Shown in pieces: positions 13,763-16,272 of a stretch of DNA of 16,272 nt. A program made the position numbers and the translations under genes. The stretch's first letter is position 1, and the number at the start of each line of letters is the position of its first letter. This stretch comes from Treponema sp. (lineage in GTDB: Bacteria > Spirochaetota > Spirochaetia > Treponematales > Breznakiellaceae), in NCBI GenBank assembly GCA_031268245.1, contig JAIRXN010000102.1, forward strand, positions 1 through 16,272. The letters run 5' to 3'. The notes below the pieces were generated by a model that saw only the letters and a list, made by a program, of their open reading frames with translations, ran no database searches and had not been told where the DNA came from.

Positions 13763-15369
13763 GGAGAGTCCTCACAGGTATTTTTTTCTCCTTTTTTTTT
13801 CTCTCCTGTTCAGAAAAAGTTCCCCGTATCAGGTATATTGACCCTTCCATCGGGGTAATAGGCCAGCTTCTCAACATATATGGTGAAGGGTTCGGCCAGG
13901 AACAAGCCGAATCATACATCACCATAGCGGGTTCTTCTCCTACCAGTACCTCCTATATCCGGTGGCAGGACGACCTAATCAGCCTCAGGGTGCCGGAATT
14001 CGGGGAATCCGGGCTGATCTATGTTCATGTAGGCGGAAAGAGGAGTAACGGCGCCCTTTTTTCCAACAGGGCTGCCATTCCCCGGTCTGTTCAGGGTGGA
14101 GAATCGGGCCTTGCCCCCCGGATTGTTTCGCTAAGCCCTGAACCGGCCTCCGCAGGTTCCCTTCTTAACATTCAGGGCAGCGGTTTCGGCAATTCCCGTG
14201 AACGGAGCGGGATCTTCTTTTCCTGGACGGCTGAAAGTTCCCCATCGGCCCCGGCGGAAACGCAAAAAAACGAGGCGATTGAGGTTTCGGAAAGCGAAGG
14301 GGGCTATGAATACTGGAGCGAAAGGGAGATCAGAGTCCGTGTGCCCGATGGGGCGGTAAGCGGAAACCTGGAACTGAGGAGCCCGAGGGGGAATTCCCGG
14401 CCTATGTTCCTTGAGATTGCACGGGGGCCGGGAACCAAAACCTTCAGGGATAAACGGAGCTATACAATTTCCTATACGGTAGATGTTTCCGTGCAGGAGG
14501 CATCCGGTCCCAACAGTCTCTACCTCTGGATACCCCAGCCGGTTTCTTCGGCATCCCAGAGAAACGTATCGCTCCTCAACCGGAACCGGGAACCTTTTGT
14601 GGAAAACTACCGGGGAACAAGCCTCTTTCAGCTTCAGGATCAGCTTTCCGGCAAGACGGTTTCCATCACCCAGAGCTATCAGGTAGAGGTCTTTGCCCAG
14701 GAAACCGTCGTCAATGCCCAGCAGATAAGACAGGAGAACAATACTTCTCCCCGCTATTCCATGCCTTCCCCCCTGATTCCTTCGGATGATGAACAGATAA
14801 AGAAAACCGCCGATAGTATTGTTGAGCGGGAAAGAAACCCCTATATAAAGGCCAGGCGGATCTACGAATGGATGCTCAGGGAGATCCGTATTCTGAATGG
14901 TTCCCGTAACGGAGGGGCGCTTGAAGCCCTGCAAACGAAGACCGCCGATGCGTACCAGGCAAGTCTTCTCTTCTGCGCCCTTGCCCGTGCGGCGGATATT
15001 CCTGCCATACCTGATGCAGGTGTCCTGATTCTGCGTAACCGGGGAACTCAGCGCCACTATTGGGCGGAATTCTGGATAGACGGTTTCGGCTGGGCGCCGG
15101 TAGATCCCGCGCTTGGAGCGGGAGCGGCGCCTTCGGCCTTCACGCTGAGGGAAAATTCCGCATCCTGGTACTTCGGCAGCCTGGACAACATGAGGATCTG
15201 CTTTTCCCGGGATCAGACGATTCTCTCCCCCATGGATCCCCGAGGGCGTTCGGCAGTCCGCAACCGGGATTATGCCATACAAAACCTCTGGGAGGAAGCA
15301 TCGGGGGGACTTGAGTCTTATTCATCCCTCTGGGGAGACATCACGATTACAGGAGTCTATGTACAGTAG
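13759..15369 (+). CDS. Lipoprotein: IPT/TIG-like and inactive transglutaminase domain
   Basis: The 536-residue product begins with a lipoprotein signal ending in the lipobox FLSC, with C17 as the lipid-attachment site. Two IPT/TIG-like beta domains follow (about 22-107 and 120-222; 'RIRYIDPSIGVIGQLLNIYGEGFG' and 'RIVSLSPEPASAGSLLNIQGSGFG'). A linker beta region and a transglutaminase-like domain (about 345-455) complete it. In the latter, H433 ('QRHYWAEFW') and D449 ('PVDPALG') match the catalytic His and Asp, but the usual Cys of 'GDC' is Ala (A398 in 'TADAYQASLLF'). The fold is probably kept for binding rather than catalysis; C406 is the nearest cysteine. The TTG start overlaps the preceding stop as TTGA. 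It should sit in the envelope facing the periplasm. Confidence 0.85.
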   Translation: MRRVLTGIFFSFFFLSCSEKVPRIRYIDPSIGVIGQLLNIYGEGFGQEQAESYITIAGSSPTSTSYIRWQDDLISLRVPEFGESGLIYVHVGGKRSNGALFSNRAAIPRSVQGGESGLAPRIVSLSPEPASAGSLLNIQGSGFGNSRERSGIFFSWTAESSPSAPAETQKNEAIEVSESEGGYEYWSEREIRVRVPDGAVSGNLELRSPRGNSRPMFLEIARGPGTKTFRDKRSYTISYTVDVSVQEASGPNSLYLWIPQPVSSASQRNVSLLNRNREPFVENYRGTSLFQLQDQLSGKTVSITQSYQVEVFAQETVVNAQQIRQENNTSPRYSMPSPLIPSDDEQIKKTADSIVERERNPYIKARRIYEWMLREIRILNGSRNGGALEALQTKTADAYQASLLFCALARAADIPAIPDAGVLILRNRGTQRHYWAEFWIDGFGWAPVDPALGAGAAPSAFTLRENSASWYFGSLDNMRICFSRDQTILSPMDPRGRSAVRNRDYAIQNLWEEASGGLESYSSLWGDITITGVYVQ

Positions 15370-15390
15370 AGTTTTATTAAAGGAGCGGAT

Positions 15391-16071
15391 ATGGTTACGG
15401 TCATTTCTTTGGGGGGATCTATCGTGGCCCCCGATACGGTTGATACGGCGTTTCTGAAGGATTTTACGGCCCTGATCCGCAGATTCCTCAAGGAAGACGA
15501 AAAGAGACGCTTTATATTCGTTACCGGCGGCGGCGGGCCCGCCAGAGCCTGGCAGCAGGCATACCGGACCGCAGGGGGAGAAAGCGATGACGAAGCGGAC
15601 TGGATCGGTGTCATGGCCACACGGCTCAATGCCCAGCTTATCCGGGCGCTGATGGCCGAATGGTGCGGCCAGCCGGTTGTTACAGACCCTACCCAGGCAG
15701 GGCCTCTCTCCGACCGGGTACTGGTGGCTTCCGGCTGGAAACCGGGCTTTTCCTCCGATTACGATGCGGTACTGCTGGCGGAACGCTTCCAGGCGGACAC
15801 GGTGATAAACCTCTCCAACATTGAACGGGTCCACACCGATGATCCCCGGAAAAATCCCGATGCAAAGCCCATAGACAGGATCTCCTGGGCGGATTTCCGG
15901 GCCATGGTAGGGGAAGAATGGATCCCCGGCAAAAACGTACCCTTTGACCCCGTAGCCAGCCGTCATGCGGCTAAAATCGGCGTCAAGGTTATATGCGCCG
16001 CAGGGAAGAATCTCCCCAACCTTGAAAAGCTCCTCCGCGGCGAAGAATTCCTGGGAACGGTGATAGGGTAA
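15391..16071 (+). CDS. pyrH: UMP kinase (archaeal-type PyrH)
   Basis: PyrH phosphorylates UMP to UDP in pyrimidine nucleotide synthesis. The 226-residue protein belongs to the amino acid kinase superfamily and is closer to the short archaeal-type enzyme than to typical bacterial PyrH. Visible motifs are the glycine-rich 'ISLGGSIVAPD' at the N-terminus, 'FVTGGGGPARAWQQA' (about 43-57), 'SSDYDAVLLAERFQADTVINLSNIERVHTDDPRKNPDAKPID' (uridylate- and ATP-binding part), and 'PFDPVASRHAAKIGVKVI' near the C-terminus. GGAG lies 5 bases before the ATG. It follows the lipoprotein gene by 21 bases with no terminator between, so it is probably on the same transcript as the sigma/anti-sigma genes. The family is secure; the subtype is by resemblance. 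Confidence 0.92.
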   Translation: MVTVISLGGSIVAPDTVDTAFLKDFTALIRRFLKEDEKRRFIFVTGGGGPARAWQQAYRTAGGESDDEADWIGVMATRLNAQLIRALMAEWCGQPVVTDPTQAGPLSDRVLVASGWKPGFSSDYDAVLLAERFQADTVINLSNIERVHTDDPRKNPDAKPIDRISWADFRAMVGEEWIPGKNVPFDPVASRHAAKIGVKVICAAGKNLPNLEKLLRGEEFLGTVIG

Positions 16072-16110
16072 AGAATCCGGCGCTGGCAGAGGCATAGGTC
16101 TTGAGTAAAG

Positions 16111-16162
16111 AAAAAATTCACCTCAAAAATGCCGATGCCCCGGTATGGGCAGTGAATTTTTT
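16111..16162 (+). terminator. Terminator-like inverted repeat after pyrH
   Basis: An 11-bp perfect inverted repeat pairs AAAAAATTCAC (16111-16121) with GTGAATTTTTT (16152-16162). Inside it lies a second stem, TGCCC with GGGCA (around 16136-16151). The right arm ends in six T, so on the plus strand it could end the cysS/sigma/pyrH transcript 40 bases after the pyrH stop. The A-run on the left makes it potentially bidirectional. The outer stem is A/T-rich, so strength is uncertain. Confidence 0.6.
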
Positions 16163-16272
16163 AAAAAATTGTATTGACAAACCAATGTCAACAAGTTAAG
16201 CCTCCACGTTCAACAATTTGATTTGTGGTTATGATGAAATTTAGCCTTACGCGGTATATTCCTTGGCAGGGA
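16163..16272. other. Right-edge non-coding segment
   Basis: Between the pyrH terminator and the window end I see the TTGACA/TGTCAA dyad and AT-rich sequence, but no supported coding start. This is probably the promoter/leader of a gene that begins outside the window. Confidence 0.4.
16174..16191. promoter_or_regulatory. TTGACA-N6-TGTCAA dyad, possible operator over a -35
   Basis: A perfect 6-bp inverted repeat, TTGACA (16174-16179) and TGTCAA (16186-16191), is separated by AACCAA. The left half is a perfect sigma-70 -35 hexamer, but no convincing -10 lies 16-18 bases after it. It comes just after the pyrH terminator and may be a repressor-binding site for the next gene, which is beyond the window. 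Confidence 0.4.

Noticed and set aside
14131..15282. 383-aa minus-strand open frame
   Set aside because: It is antisense to the IPT/transglutaminase-like lipoprotein, has no recognisable domain, and has composition typical of a shadow frame.
15322..16095. 257-aa minus-strand open frame
   Set aside because: It is antisense to pyrH and crosses its ends; no domain is recognised.

Overview
The window looks like chromosomal DNA from a spirochaete, most probably a member of Treponema or a close relative. Four things point there: the flagellar gene order flbB-fliK-flgD-flgE-flbD-motA-motB-fliL-fliM-fliY-fliO-fliP, which follows the large spirochaetal motility operon; a FliY with an N-terminal CheY-binding-type peptide; a hook protein with the Lys165/Cys178/Asn179 residues used for lysinoalanine cross-linking in Treponema denticola; and a short, archaeal-type UMP kinase. 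Composition is moderately GC-rich, with AT-rich intergenic regions, and non-ATG start codons are common. No transposon, CRISPR array, tRNA or rRNA was seen.

Left part (23-10233, all minus strand): twelve flagellar genes, read from right to left. The cluster begins with flbB (periplasmic collar/MotE-like), then fliK (hook length), flgD (hook cap), flgE (hook), flbD, the stator genes motA and motB, fliL, the switch genes fliM and fliY, and the export-gate genes fliO and fliP. Most junctions are tight (gaps of a few to about 25 bases, or ATGA overlaps). The exceptions are a structured 98-base gap between fliL and fliM, and a 160-base gap between fliY and fliO that holds a strong intrinsic terminator followed by a near-consensus housekeeping promoter. 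The export-gate genes may therefore form a separate or attenuated transcription unit. fliQ should follow fliP just beyond the left edge.

Middle (10234-10449): a divergent intergenic region with an AT-rich core that probably holds the promoters of flbB (leftward) and cysS (rightward).

Right part (10450-16071, all plus strand): cysS; an ECF-type sigma factor; its overlapping zinc-binding, membrane-anchored anti-sigma factor; an unrecognised exported protein; a lipoprotein with two IPT/TIG-like domains and a transglutaminase-like domain that lacks the catalytic cysteine; and pyrH. From the sigma factor onward the genes overlap or are closely spaced, so they look like one operon: an envelope-responsive sigma/anti-sigma pair driving two exported proteins of unknown role, with an essential nucleotide kinase at the end. 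A terminator-like inverted repeat follows pyrH, and then a TTGACA-N6-TGTCAA dyad that probably belongs to the next gene, outside the window. The sigma/anti-sigma/lipoprotein block is the least familiar part.
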